The notes under the pieces were generated by a model that was not told the origin of the DNA, did no database searches, and saw only the letters and a list, made by a program, of their open reading frames with translations. 64,000 bases of DNA from Propionibacteriaceae bacterium UBA7704 (GTDB taxonomy: Bacteria; Actinomycetota; Actinomycetes; Propionibacteriales; Propionibacteriaceae): NCBI GenBank assembly GCA_002482525.1, contig DLGC01000015.1, forward strand, positions 92,725 through 156,724, given 5' to 3'. This document shows, one piece after another, positions 25,874-33,548 of the stretch. Each line of letters opens with the position of its first letter. The stretch's first letter is position 1. A program made the position numbers and the translations under genes.

Positions 25874-25964
25874 CAGGTCCTTCCCTCAGCAGGCAGGTTA
25901 CCGGGCCGGCGGCGTTCGGCAACGATTCCGGTAGCTACTCTGGTCTGCGGAAAGGACCGAACCC

Positions 25965-26789
25965 GTGGTGAGATCGAGACTGCTGGCGGTGGCCGTCGGC
26001 CTCGCTTGCCTGACCGGGTGTGCGTCACAACCGCCATCAGGGGCGGTGTCGCCGCCGTCGCCGCCAACGGCGACGGCCAGTCCCACCCCGGTTCCGGTCA
26101 GCACCTCGGCCACCGCGGCAGCGCCGGTCCTGAGTGGCCGGGTGATCGTGATCGATGCCGGACATACCGGTGGCTGGACCTCATCATGGGGCTATCAGCA
26201 GGTACCGAACGGCACCGGTGGCACCAAGCCGTGCAACTCATCGGGAACGGCCACCCGATCCGGCTACGCCGAACACGCCTACAACTTCGACCAGGCTGCG
26301 GCGCTGGCGAAAGTGCTGCGGGCCCGTGGCGCAGTGGTGCTCCTGAATCGCACCAATGACACCACCGCAACCGATGATCTGTGTGTGAATCATCGCGCCG
26401 ACAAGGCTAATCAGCGCCGCGCTGATCTCTTGATCTCACTGCACGCCGACGGCAACACCAGCACCGGGCATCGGGGTTTCCACATCATCATTTCCACAGC
26501 GATGCAGGGCGGGTCGAGGGTCATGGCGGAATCCAAGACCCTGGCGCGCGATCTTCGTCACAGTCTGGAATCCGAGATCGGGCTGCCGCGCTCGAATTAC
26601 ATCGGTGGCGGCACTGCCTTCAGCCCTCGCTCCGATATCGCCACCGTGAACTTCGCCCAACGCCCGGCAGTCATGCTGGAGATGGGCAACATGATGAACG
26701 CCGACGACGCGGCTTTGTTCAGCTCCCGGCGCTGGCGGGAGCAGGCAGCAGTGGCACTGGCCGACGGGATTCAGGCATTCCTGACCTGA
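25965..26789 (+). CDS. Lipid-anchored N-acetylmuramoyl-L-alanine amidase (Amidase_3)
   Basis: Cleaves the bond between the glycan strand and the stem peptide of peptidoglycan at the outer face of the membrane. 274 residues: signal peptide with lipobox LTGC (Cys ~20), a Pro/Thr-rich linker to about 55, then the zinc amidase. Zinc ligands and catalytic residues are present: His in VIDAGHTGG, Glu in SGYAEHAYNF, His in LISLHADG, and the catalytic Glu in VMLEMGNMMN. An extra Cys pair (TKPCNSS, DDLCVNH) may form a disulfide, as in mycobacterial Rv3717-type amidases. GTG start. Unlinked to other wall genes here. Confidence 0.92.
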   Translation: MVRSRLLAVAVGLACLTGCASQPPSGAVSPPSPPTATASPTPVPVSTSATAAAPVLSGRVIVIDAGHTGGWTSSWGYQQVPNGTGGTKPCNSSGTATRSGYAEHAYNFDQAAALAKVLRARGAVVLLNRTNDTTATDDLCVNHRADKANQRRADLLISLHADGNTSTGHRGFHIIISTAMQGGSRVMAESKTLARDLRHSLESEIGLPRSNYIGGGTAFSPRSDIATVNFAQRPAVMLEMGNMMNADDAALFSSRRWREQAAVALADGIQAFLT

Positions 26790-26810
26790 GTCACCACCGG
26801 AGCAGTCAGG

Positions 26811-28520
26811 TCAGTCACTCAACCCGTCGATGGCCATGAACTTGGTGCCGCCGGTCAGCGAGCCCATCGCGGCGGCGAAGACGTCCTCGAGTTCCGAGCC
26901 ATTGGCCGCACAGTAGTAGTTGTCGCCGTCGCTGTTCTCCGATGAGCAGTTCGTACTCGCGGTGGCGGCGACTCCATTCACCGGCGAAGCCACACTGGCC
27001 AGCACCGAGTTGGTTCGCGTTCCGTAGCTGCCGCAAGTGGCACTGCCGCTGGCGGCGGCGCCGTAGCCGATTGTGATGATCGTGACGTCTTGTCCCTTGA
27101 TCTGGTCGGCGACCCTCTGGAAGTTCCGACAGGCGCGTTCGCCGTCCTGGCTGCCGATGTCATCGGAGTCGTCCAGCGACAGCTGCGGGTCGGAGTCACT
27201 GCTCACGTTGGTGAAGACCTCGGCCGGCGCCCCGTCGGTCTCAAAGATGATCACATTCCTCGCCGGTCCGTAGAGATTGATGCGATCAGTGGCCGCGTCC
27301 AGCGCGGCGACATTGTTGGGGTTTCGCAGGTCCTTACCCAGCAGATAGCGCCCGGCTCCCTTCAACGCAGCAGCGAGGTGGGTGTTGCCGTAGTAGCCGT
27401 CGGCCTGGGTGTACTGGGTGTAGTTGTAGCCGGTGCTGATGATGTTGGAGTAGTCGAGGTTGTGGACACTCTGGTAGAGGCTCGTCGCCGTGTTGAGCGT
27501 CTTGGTGCCGTCACTGGCCACATTGAGGTAGTTGTCAGAGAACTCCACGGGCACCCAGATGCCGTTGAACTCGTCCAGACGGGTCGAGACGGTCTGGGTA
27601 ACCGGCTCGGTGACCCACTCACACTTGTACTTCCATCCCACCCAACTGCATTGACGATGTGTCTCATCGGTCGTGGTGGTCGTCGTCGTGTAGTTGAAGA
27701 GGGTGTCGTCCTTGGTTGGCGGCGTGGCCCGATCCCCGGTGGTCACGCGCGGAAGACTCTTGTGAATCGCGCCGAAAGCCACATACTGCTGCTTCGGGTT
27801 CATCAGCTTCAGCATGGATTCCAGGCCGCTCTTCAGGGCGTCCAAGTCCTTGTCGCCGTCGCCGTAGCGGGCAGCCGAGCTGTTGAACATGGACGGAGTG
27901 CGGTCCGCCATCACCACAATATTCATCGGGTTGGGGGGCGCTTCACCGCCACAACTTCCCAGGCAGGACAGTGTGGTCTGGGCGCCGGTGGTCCCAGACG
28001 GGATGTTGATCGCCGGCCCGAACATGAACTCCACCTGCTTGTCATAGGTGATGGTCATGGTGTTGCAGGTATCGCTGGCTTCGTCGCCACAGGGCACGGC
28101 GCAGGAGGTCTTACTACATTTGACTTTCGATGCGTCGTAGGTGCCGGGGTCGCAGGTAGCCGGAATCTGATCGGGGTCCGGCTTGCCGCCGGCGATGCTG
28201 CTGTCAGCATTGGCGACCACGCAGTAGAAGGCGATATTGCCCGGGTAGCTGAGCGGCGTGGCGTCGGGAAAGTTCTTGGCGAAGTAGGCCTTTGCCAAGT
28301 TTGTGGCCTCCGAGACATCCGGCAGGGCAGAGGCACCCGCCTGGGCGGCGGCATCGATCGCGGCGCGCACCTGCTGGCGCTCGTAGAGAAGTTTGGAGAT
28401 GTCGTAGCCCATGGCACCGGCACCCATCAACATCAACATCGCGAACGCGACTATGACCGCGGTAGCACCGCGCTCGGTCCGCGCGAGGACCTTCTTCAGC
28501 CTGCCCCCCCGCTTACTCAT
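26811..28520 (-). CDS. tadG: TadG-like pilus-assembly protein with von Willebrand A domain
   Basis: 569 residues. Residues ~15-65 are a TadE/TadG-type pseudopilin start: a basic stretch, ERGATAVIVAFAML hydrophobic helix, then DISKLLYERQQVRAAIDAAAQAGA. A large extracytoplasmic part follows, with a von Willebrand A domain from about residue 195, whose metal-ion site DRTPS is preserved. Paired cysteines (several Cys between 120 and 190, and in the terminal NCSSENSDGDNYYC region) suggest disulfides. It probably anchors or caps the Flp pilus. Four-base overlap with tadE upstream. Divergent from flp. Confidence 0.85.
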   Translation of the reverse strand: MSKRGGRLKKVLARTERGATAVIVAFAMLMLMGAGAMGYDISKLLYERQQVRAAIDAAAQAGASALPDVSEATNLAKAYFAKNFPDATPLSYPGNIAFYCVVANADSSIAGGKPDPDQIPATCDPGTYDASKVKCSKTSCAVPCGDEASDTCNTMTITYDKQVEFMFGPAINIPSGTTGAQTTLSCLGSCGGEAPPNPMNIVVMADRTPSMFNSSAARYGDGDKDLDALKSGLESMLKLMNPKQQYVAFGAIHKSLPRVTTGDRATPPTKDDTLFNYTTTTTTTDETHRQCSWVGWKYKCEWVTEPVTQTVSTRLDEFNGIWVPVEFSDNYLNVASDGTKTLNTATSLYQSVHNLDYSNIISTGYNYTQYTQADGYYGNTHLAAALKGAGRYLLGKDLRNPNNVAALDAATDRINLYGPARNVIIFETDGAPAEVFTNVSSDSDPQLSLDDSDDIGSQDGERACRNFQRVADQIKGQDVTIITIGYGAAASGSATCGSYGTRTNSVLASVASPVNGVAATASTNCSSENSDGDNYYCAANGSELEDVFAAAMGSLTGGTKFMAIDGLSD

Positions 28521-28981
28521 GATGTGGTCTCAATCCTCATGTACGCCGACTTCGTGATGGTGGTCGTACCCGGCAGGCCTAAGACCGCCGGCGAGATCCA
28601 GTGGTAGACGTAGGTGACGGTGACGACGGCGGTGCCGCCGATCTCCCTGCTGGTGTCGAAGTCCGACGCACACGCTGCGCCACCGGCGGTTTGACAGGTC
28701 ACTGCTATCGAAGGGGTCGAGCTTCCGCAGGATCCCGTGTCAGCGAAGTTGAGTAGCGACGACGAAGCCTTCAAAGCGGCCGCACACGCATCACCCGTCT
28801 TGGCTCCCAGGCTTGCGGCCCGCGCACCATCGCGCGCTGCGTTACCGGCAATCGCTTGAGCGTTTGTCGCCATGCCGAAGTCCACCATGCCTACAAGGAG
28901 CATGACGAGCACCGGAAGCACCAACGCAAACTCGACAGCGGCCGCACCGCGATCACGTCCCGGATGAATTAACTTGCGCAC
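28517..28981 (-). CDS. tadE: TadE-family pseudopilin
   Basis: 154 residues. After a basic start comes DRGAAAVEFALVLPVLVMLLVGMVDFGMATNAQAIAGNAARDGARAA, shown here only as the hallmark order: Gly-Ala processing site, Glu at +5, hydrophobic helix, then an amphipathic helix. The C-terminal ~80 residues hold two Cys pairs. TadE is processed by the prepilin peptidase and takes part in Flp pilus assembly in the envelope. GTG start with GAGGGGGA upstream and a good promoter 50-79 bases before it. Overlaps tadG by four bases. Confidence 0.9.
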   Translation of the reverse strand: MRKLIHPGRDRGAAAVEFALVLPVLVMLLVGMVDFGMATNAQAIAGNAARDGARAASLGAKTGDACAAALKASSSLLNFADTGSCGSSTPSIAVTCQTAGGAACASDFDTSREIGGTAVVTVTYVYHWISPAVLGLPGTTTITKSAYMRIETTS

Positions 28982-29030
28982 GCGTCCCCCTCGAGACTTC
29001 GATTATCGATGTCGCGTAAAAAGCATTTGA

Positions 29031-29060
29031 AGTGTAGGCGGCAATCTCCGCGGGTGTCAA
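29031..29060 (-). promoter_or_regulatory. Promoter of tadE-tadG
   Basis: Read on the minus strand: TTGACA at 29060-29055, an 18-base spacer, then TACACT at 29036-29031. Both boxes fit the primary sigma consensus closely. Predicted start near 29024, giving a leader of about 43 bases before the GTG. Confidence 0.7.
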
Positions 29061-29099
29061 CGCAGATCCACCCGCCGAAATTGTCTTTGTATTTGCTTT

Positions 29100-29127
29100 G
29101 AGAGCGCCCCTACCTACCTTCGCTCTC
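29100..29127. promoter_or_regulatory. Inverted repeat GAGAGCG-N14-CGCTCTC upstream of the tadE promoter
   Basis: Exact 7-base arms at 29100-29106 and 29121-29127. The repeat sits 40-67 bases upstream of the tadE -35 box, a usual place for an activator. The same GAGAGCG word occurs again in the palindrome at 29181-29193. Confidence 0.5.
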
Positions 29128-29169
29128 ACCGCCACACTAGGCCTAAGACCCCTAGTCAACCCCGAGTGC

Positions 29170-29193
29170 GAGCGGATATCCGCTCTGAGAGCG
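29170..29193. promoter_or_regulatory. Two overlapping perfect palindromes in the tadE-flp gap
   Basis: GAGCGGATATCCGCTC (29170-29185) is a perfect 16-bp palindrome. It overlaps CGCTCT-G-AGAGCG (29181-29193), also perfect. Both share the GAGCG word with the repeat at 29100-29127, which suggests a common DNA-binding protein. Confidence 0.5.
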
Positions 29194-29223
29194 CAGGCCA
29201 TGAATTGCACCTCGTCGCACATT

Positions 29224-29357
29224 TGTCACCCTTATGGGCGACATTCTGAATGTCGCTAATGCGCACCGACCGCAGGCCGTCGAGCCGGCCATCGAAGCCC
29301 ACCCTTGCGATTTGTCACCCATGCGAGGACTTACATTAGTCCCCCTTTTGGATGACA
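29224..29357. promoter_or_regulatory. Distal cluster of three GTCMCCC-type inverted repeats
   Basis: Site A, 29224-29243: TGTCACCC, 4 bases, GGGCGACA. Its right half also forms a perfect repeat GCGACATTC-T-GAATGTCGC (29238-29256). Site B, 29313-29332: TGTCACCC with a weak right half. Site C, 29338-29357: AGTCCCCC, TTTT, GGATGACA. They share the half-site with copies near the flp promoter and before cpaB, so a dimeric regulator of the pilus locus probably binds here. Confidence 0.55.
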
Positions 29358-29494
29358 CCCCGTTGCACTTCAACGGCGCCCATTCACGCCGGCGCCCCGC
29401 CTGAATCCAGGTCAGCAGCAGCGAGGCTGCACCCCGGGGCGGCGACCCAACGCCTGCAGCCCCGCACAACCCTCAACCTGTACTGGAATCAAAA

Positions 29495-29548
29495 TGTCCC
29501 CTAAAGGGGGACAAATAGTCCAGGTTTTCAGTCACCCATTTGGGGACA
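29495..29548. promoter_or_regulatory. Proximal pair of GTCMCCC-type inverted repeats at the flp promoter
   Basis: Site D, 29495-29513: TGTCCCC, 5 bases, GGGGACA. Site E, 29530-29548: GTCACCC, ATTT, GGGGACA. The centres lie about 35 bases apart and roughly 95 and 60 bases before the predicted flp start, on similar faces of the helix. Site E ends 14 bases upstream of the -35 box, as expected for an activator. A perfect 12-bp palindrome ATTTTCGAAAAT (29548-29559) abuts site E. Confidence 0.6.
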
Positions 29549-29562
29549 TTTTCGAAAATCTT

Positions 29563-29592
29563 TTGACAATCCGAGATTCTCCGGTGTAGACC
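29563..29592 (+). promoter_or_regulatory. Promoter of flp
   Basis: TTGACA at 29563-29568, an 18-base spacer, TAGACC at 29587-29592 preceded by GTG. Predicted start near 29599, giving a leader of about 70 bases. The -35 is consensus; the -10 is weak, which fits a promoter that needs an activator. Confidence 0.55.
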
Positions 29593-29669
29593 TTCAACTG
29601 TCAGCTCCTGCCGATGGATGGCACGGCTGGAGCACCGCGGAAATCTATCCCACACCGAAAGGCAGTCCC

Positions 29670-29849
29670 ATGAAGAACCTTCCCGCCAAGATCGTCGGCA
29701 CCGTCATCAACACCCGTGAGCGCGGCGCCACCGCCGTTGAGTACGGCATCATGGTGGCACTGATCGCCGCTGTGATCATCACCGTAGTCACGCTGCTGGG
29801 CACCCAGATCCAGGCTCAGTTCCAGACGGTCCTCGACGGCATCAGCTGA
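29670..29849 (+). CDS. flp: Flp-type pilin
   Basis: 59 residues, the usual size of Flp major pilins. Residues 1-17 are the basic leader ending in RERG. Processing is expected in GATAVEYGIMV, with the Glu-Tyr pair (EY) that defines Flp pilins five and six residues after the cut. A 22-residue hydrophobic helix follows, then a short amphipathic tail ending in ILDGIS-like VLDGIS. After cleavage by the prepilin peptidase encoded at the end of the locus, it polymerises into the adhesive pilus. It has its own promoter and a hairpin directly after it, so it can be made in excess of the assembly proteins. Confidence 0.93.
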   Translation: MKNLPAKIVGTVINTRERGATAVEYGIMVALIAAVIITVVTLLGTQIQAQFQTVLDGIS

Positions 29850-29872
29850 TCGAGAATCCCGATTCTGATGGC

Positions 29873-29902
29873 GAGCGCTCCGGATCCCCGTCCGGAGCGC
29901 TC
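29873..29902 (+). terminator. Hairpin after flp
   Basis: Perfect 12-bp stem GAGCGCTCCGGA (29873-29884) with its complement at 29891-29902 and a 6-base loop, 24 bases after the flp stop. No U-run follows. It would stabilise the flp message or partly stop transcription, lowering cpaB-tad expression relative to the pilin. Confidence 0.7.
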
Positions 29903-29961
29903 TGCCTCATCAATCGTCCGAGTTCGACAATTCACGGCCGAATCGTCCTGAAAAAGACATA

Positions 29962-29981
29962 GGTCCCCCTTAAGAGTGACA
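29962..29981. promoter_or_regulatory. GTCMCCC-type inverted repeat between flp and cpaB
   Basis: Site F: GGTCCCCC, TTAA, GAGTGACA. Same half-sites and spacing as sites A and C. The remaining 180 bases to cpaB show only a 7-bp inverted repeat (GATTCGC, 30084-30090 and 30106-30112) and no convincing promoter. Confidence 0.5.
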
Positions 29982-30166
29982 CTGATGGTTACTCGATTCA
30001 CAAATAGAACCTGGCCGGACACCTTGCGCAAACCCTCCGACGAGGGATTGCCGGTCCGATTACGAACATTTCAAGCATTTCATGATTCGCTTCACTGGCG
30101 GTGTCGCGAATCGAGTGCGGGTCCCAACCCGTGCCCCACCCACTTGAGAACAGGCGGTCTCCCACA

Positions 30167-30808
30167 ATGCAACGTCGTCTCATCGCAGCGATCCTCGCAG
30201 TAGTGCTTGCCGGCGTCGGCGCACTACTGCTCTTCAACTACGTCTCCAACGCCGATGCGCGCGCGATGGCCAACCAGGAGCCTGTCGAGGTTCTCGTGGT
30301 TACCACCACAGTGCCGGCGGACACCCTGGGTTCTGCCCTCGGTCCGTTCGTCACCACCAAGCAGATCCCGAAAGTGGCCCTAGCCCCGGGAGCTCTCACC
30401 TCCCTGGACACGGTTCAGGACCTCGCAACCATCGTCGAACTGCAACCCGGCGAGCAGCTGATACAGAGCCGCTTTGGTGCGCCCGGCACCGGAGCCAACG
30501 GCGATATCAAGATTCCGGAAAACATGGAGGTCGTGACGATCTCGCTGGAAGATCAGCGCCTGGTCGGAACCCGGCTGATCGCAGGTTCGCGAGTCAGCGC
30601 CTATGCGACCTTCGATGACGCAACCAAGCGGATCTTCTCTGACGTCGTGGTCGTCAGCGCCAAGGAAGGCCTGGTGACGCTCGCGGCCAAGCCGTCCGAC
30701 GTGGAGAATCTGGTCCTCAGCATGGAGCTCGGCAAGGTTTGGTTGGCCGAGTCGTCGGTCGCGCCGAGTTCGGTCGCCCCGATCACCATCGAGAAATTGA
30801 TGAAGTGA
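30167..30808 (+). CDS. cpaB: Flp pilus assembly protein CpaB/RcpC
   Basis: 213 residues from ATG 30167; a longer in-frame start at 30101 would put polar sequence before the signal anchor. Residues 1-25 are a signal anchor (MQRRLIAAILAVVLAGVGALLLF). A SAF-type beta-clip domain follows (about 40-110: VPADTLGSAL, LQPGEQLIQSRFG) and then the RcpC/CpaB C-terminal domain (VTISLEDQRLVGTRLIAGSRVSAYATF). In Tad systems it lies in the envelope and helps the pilus cross the wall or membrane. Overlaps or abuts tadZ. Confidence 0.87.
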   Translation: MQRRLIAAILAVVLAGVGALLLFNYVSNADARAMANQEPVEVLVVTTTVPADTLGSALGPFVTTKQIPKVALAPGALTSLDTVQDLATIVELQPGEQLIQSRFGAPGTGANGDIKIPENMEVVTISLEDQRLVGTRLIAGSRVSAYATFDDATKRIFSDVVVVSAKEGLVTLAAKPSDVENLVLSMELGKVWLAESSVAPSSVAPITIEKLMK

Positions 30809-30813
30809 TCACC

Positions 30814-32007
30814 ATGGGAACCGCACTCATCGTTAGCCGCAACCCACGAGTCATCCAACTCGTTCAGCAATCCTGGGGGCCCGACGTACAGCCGGTCGCT
30901 CCCGATGTGTTCCCCCCGAACGTCCAGACCCTGCTGGCAGAAATGGGCGATGTCCCCATGCCTGCCGTGGTGGTGCTGGATCCCGCAGATCGCCTTCAGG
31001 ATGCCCTCTACGTGGCGGCAGACCTGGATCAGAGCTTCGGCATCCCGGTCATCCTGGTGAGCGATCGCGCCGCCGAGATCGGCCTGGCGGCCATGCGCTC
31101 CGGCGTGCGGGACATCGTTCACCCCATGGCACCGTTGGAGGAGATGAAGCAGGCGTTGGACAGGGCCGCCAGCCATACCGCGTCTGAAAGCGCCCAGCCC
31201 GGATCGCCGGGCGCTGCTTCCCAACGGGGGAAGGTGGTCACGGTGGCCTCGCCGAAAGGCGGTGTGGGAAAGACCACCGTGTCCACCAACCTGGCAGTCG
31301 GACTGGCCATGCGCGAGCCGAACTCCACGGTCTTGGTCGACTTGGATATCCACTTCGGCGATGTCGGCAGCGCGCTCAACATCTCGCCGGAGTTCACCCT
31401 TCCCGACATGGTCCATGGCCCCAGCGCTATGGATTCGGTGGCCCTGAAGTCGCTGCTGACCCAGCATCAGACCGGCCTGCTCGTGGTTCCCGGTTCCGAC
31501 TCCCCGGCCGCAGCGGACGCCGTCAGCCCGAAGGAGATCGGCAACCTGCTGAACATGCTGGCCGGCGAGTTCAAGTACGTGGTGGTCGACACCGCTCCGG
31601 GCTTGAGCGAACACACCCTCACTGTGCTGGACCAGACCGACATCCTGGTGCTGGTCACGAGCCTGGATGTGCCCGGAGTCCGCGGCCTGCACAAGGAACT
31701 GGACACCCTGCGCGACATCAGCATCGTGCTCGACTCCCGGTACGTCTTGATCAACTTCATGCACCCCAGCCGTGGTCTTTCGGTGGGCGATGTGGAGGCC
31801 AGCATCGGACGAAAGGTCGACTTCCAAGTACCTCAGTCCAATGCGGTGCCCATCTCCACCAATCAGGGTGTGCCACTCCTGCAGGCCGGCAGCAAGGATG
31901 TCGTGGCCAAGCAGTTGCGCAGTCTGGTCGAGACCGTCATCGACGGCGACAAGGCAGCAAAGGGCCGACGCTTCCTCGACTTCGCCAAGAAGGGGGATAA
32001 GAAATGA
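30814..32007 (+). CDS. tadZ: TadZ/CpaE-like pilus localisation ATPase
   Basis: 397 residues from ATG 30814; GTG 30805, which overlaps the cpaB stop, is an alternative. Residues 1-120 form a receiver-like atypical domain (ALIVSRNPRVIQLVQQSW, VLDPADRLQDAL). About residue 146 on is a MinD/ParA ATPase with the deviant Walker A SPKGGVGKTTVSTN, VLVDLDIHFGDVGSALN and VVVDTAPGLSEHTL. The C-terminus is basic. TadZ marks the pole or site where the Tad secretion machine assembles. Overlaps tadA by four bases. Confidence 0.9.
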   Translation: MGTALIVSRNPRVIQLVQQSWGPDVQPVAPDVFPPNVQTLLAEMGDVPMPAVVVLDPADRLQDALYVAADLDQSFGIPVILVSDRAAEIGLAAMRSGVRDIVHPMAPLEEMKQALDRAASHTASESAQPGSPGAASQRGKVVTVASPKGGVGKTTVSTNLAVGLAMREPNSTVLVDLDIHFGDVGSALNISPEFTLPDMVHGPSAMDSVALKSLLTQHQTGLLVVPGSDSPAAADAVSPKEIGNLLNMLAGEFKYVVVDTAPGLSEHTLTVLDQTDILVLVTSLDVPGVRGLHKELDTLRDISIVLDSRYVLINFMHPSRGLSVGDVEASIGRKVDFQVPQSNAVPISTNQGVPLLQAGSKDVVAKQLRSLVETVIDGDKAAKGRRFLDFAKKGDKK

Positions 32008-33548
32008 ACCTCGCTGCTCGGGTCAATGCGATGAAAGGTGAGCGGGGTATCCCGCTCGAAGAAGGTGCGGCTACTGCATCGGCCGCGCCCACCCGGGCTT
32101 TGGTCGACGATTTCAGTGCCCCAGCGCCCTATCTGGAGTCCTCCAGCAACACTCCTGCAACCAACGACACCGTGAGCTGGGTTCCGGTCGGCCCTGACGA
32201 TCCGATGGATCCCAGCCGACTCGCCAGCCGCGCACCAACCCAACCAGTCGTCATGGAAACCCACGACGCGCTGGCCCGGCTCAAAGAGGAGTCGGTCGAG
32301 CAACTCTTCGAGCGCCTCGGAACCCGACTCAACGACCCCTCCCTGGACGAGACCGCACTGCGCACGCTGGTGCAGCAGGAGCTGAACTCGATCATCGAGG
32401 GCGGTCGCCTGCCGCTGACTGCGCGGGAACGTCAACGCCTCATCCGCGAAGTCCACGACGATGTGTTGGGCCTGGGCCCGCTGGAGTCGCTGCTCTCAGA
32501 CAAGAGCGTCACCGAGATCATGGTCAATGGCCCCGACAAGGTCTACGTCGAGCGGTCGGGCAAGCTGACCCTGACCCCAGTCCGCTTCAAGGACGAGCCC
32601 CATCTGCGCCGAATCATCGAACGCATCGTCACCCGGGTAGGTCGCCGCATCGACGAATCCTCACCGCTGGTCGACGCCCGTCTGGAAGACGGCTCGCGCG
32701 TCAACGCAGTCATTCCGCCGCTGGCGGTCAGCGGCTCGACGCTCACCATTCGTAAGTTCTCCAAGGATGCCCTGAAGGTCCCCGACTTGATCAAGTTGCA
32801 GACCCTCAGCCCGGAAATGGCCGAGTTGCTGGAGGCCTGCGTGTTGGGCCGACTCAACATCATCGTTTCCGGCGGTACCGGTACCGGTAAGACCACCTTG
32901 CTGAATGTGCTCTCCGGCTTCATCCCTGACCGGGAGCGCATCGTCTCCATCGAGGACGCGGTGGAGTTGCAGTTGCAGCAGGACCACGTGGTGCGGCTGG
33001 AATCGCGCCCGCCGAACGTCGAGGGTCGCGGCGAAGTGACCATCCGCGATCTGGTGAAGAACTCGCTGCGTATGCGCCCCGACCGCATCATCGTCGGCGA
33101 GTGTCGTGGTGCCGAAGCTCTGGACATGCTCCAGGCCATGAACACCGGCCACGACGGCTCCTTGTCCACGATCCACGCCAACACCTCCCGCGACGCCGTG
33201 GCCCGTCTGGAGACTCTGGTGCTCATGGCTGGCATGGACCTGCCGCTGCGCGCCATTCGCGAACAGGTCGCCTCGGCCGTCGATGTGATCGTGCAGTTGA
33301 CCCGACTTCGTGACGGCACACGTCGCGTCACCTCGCTGTCGGAGGTCGTGGGCATGGAGGGTCAGACCCTGACTATGCAGGAAATCTACGCTTTCGACTT
33401 CTCTGCCGGCGTCTCGCCCGAGGGCAAGTTCTTGGGACGGGTGCAACCGACCGGTCTTCGTCCGTTGTTCCTGCAGAAGTTCTCCGATCTGGGTATCACG
33501 CTCTCACCAGGCATCTTCGGGACCTCGGCCATGTGGGAGCAGCAGTGA
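32004..33548 (+). CDS. tadA: TadA/CpaF-type secretion ATPase
   Basis: 514 residues. The N-terminal ~110 residues are a low-complexity extension. GPLESLLSDKSVTEIMVNGPDKVYVERSG starts the conserved N-domain. Walker A is SGGTGTGKTTLLN at about 290-302, the Asp box SIEDAVELQL follows, Walker B is RIIVGECRG, and the His box ends SLSTIHANTSRDA. It is the hexameric cytoplasmic ATPase that powers Flp pilus extension. ATG overlaps the tadZ stop. Confidence 0.95.
   Translation: MNLAARVNAMKGERGIPLEEGAATASAAPTRALVDDFSAPAPYLESSSNTPATNDTVSWVPVGPDDPMDPSRLASRAPTQPVVMETHDALARLKEESVEQLFERLGTRLNDPSLDETALRTLVQQELNSIIEGGRLPLTARERQRLIREVHDDVLGLGPLESLLSDKSVTEIMVNGPDKVYVERSGKLTLTPVRFKDEPHLRRIIERIVTRVGRRIDESSPLVDARLEDGSRVNAVIPPLAVSGSTLTIRKFSKDALKVPDLIKLQTLSPEMAELLEACVLGRLNIIVSGGTGTGKTTLLNVLSGFIPDRERIVSIEDAVELQLQQDHVVRLESRPPNVEGRGEVTIRDLVKNSLRMRPDRIIVGECRGAEALDMLQAMNTGHDGSLSTIHANTSRDAVARLETLVLMAGMDLPLRAIREQVASAVDVIVQLTRLRDGTRRVTSLSEVVGMEGQTLTMQEIYAFDFSAGVSPEGKFLGRVQPTGLRPLFLQKFSDLGITLSPGIFGTSAMWEQQ

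Noticed and set aside
27090..28607. 505-codon open frame antisense to tadG
   Set aside because: Shadow of tadG; Val/Gly/Arg-rich with no signal or domain.
28953..29222. 89-codon frame in the tadE upstream region
   Set aside because: It overlaps the tadE start and promoter, has poor composition and no ribosome binding site. The region is better explained as regulatory DNA.
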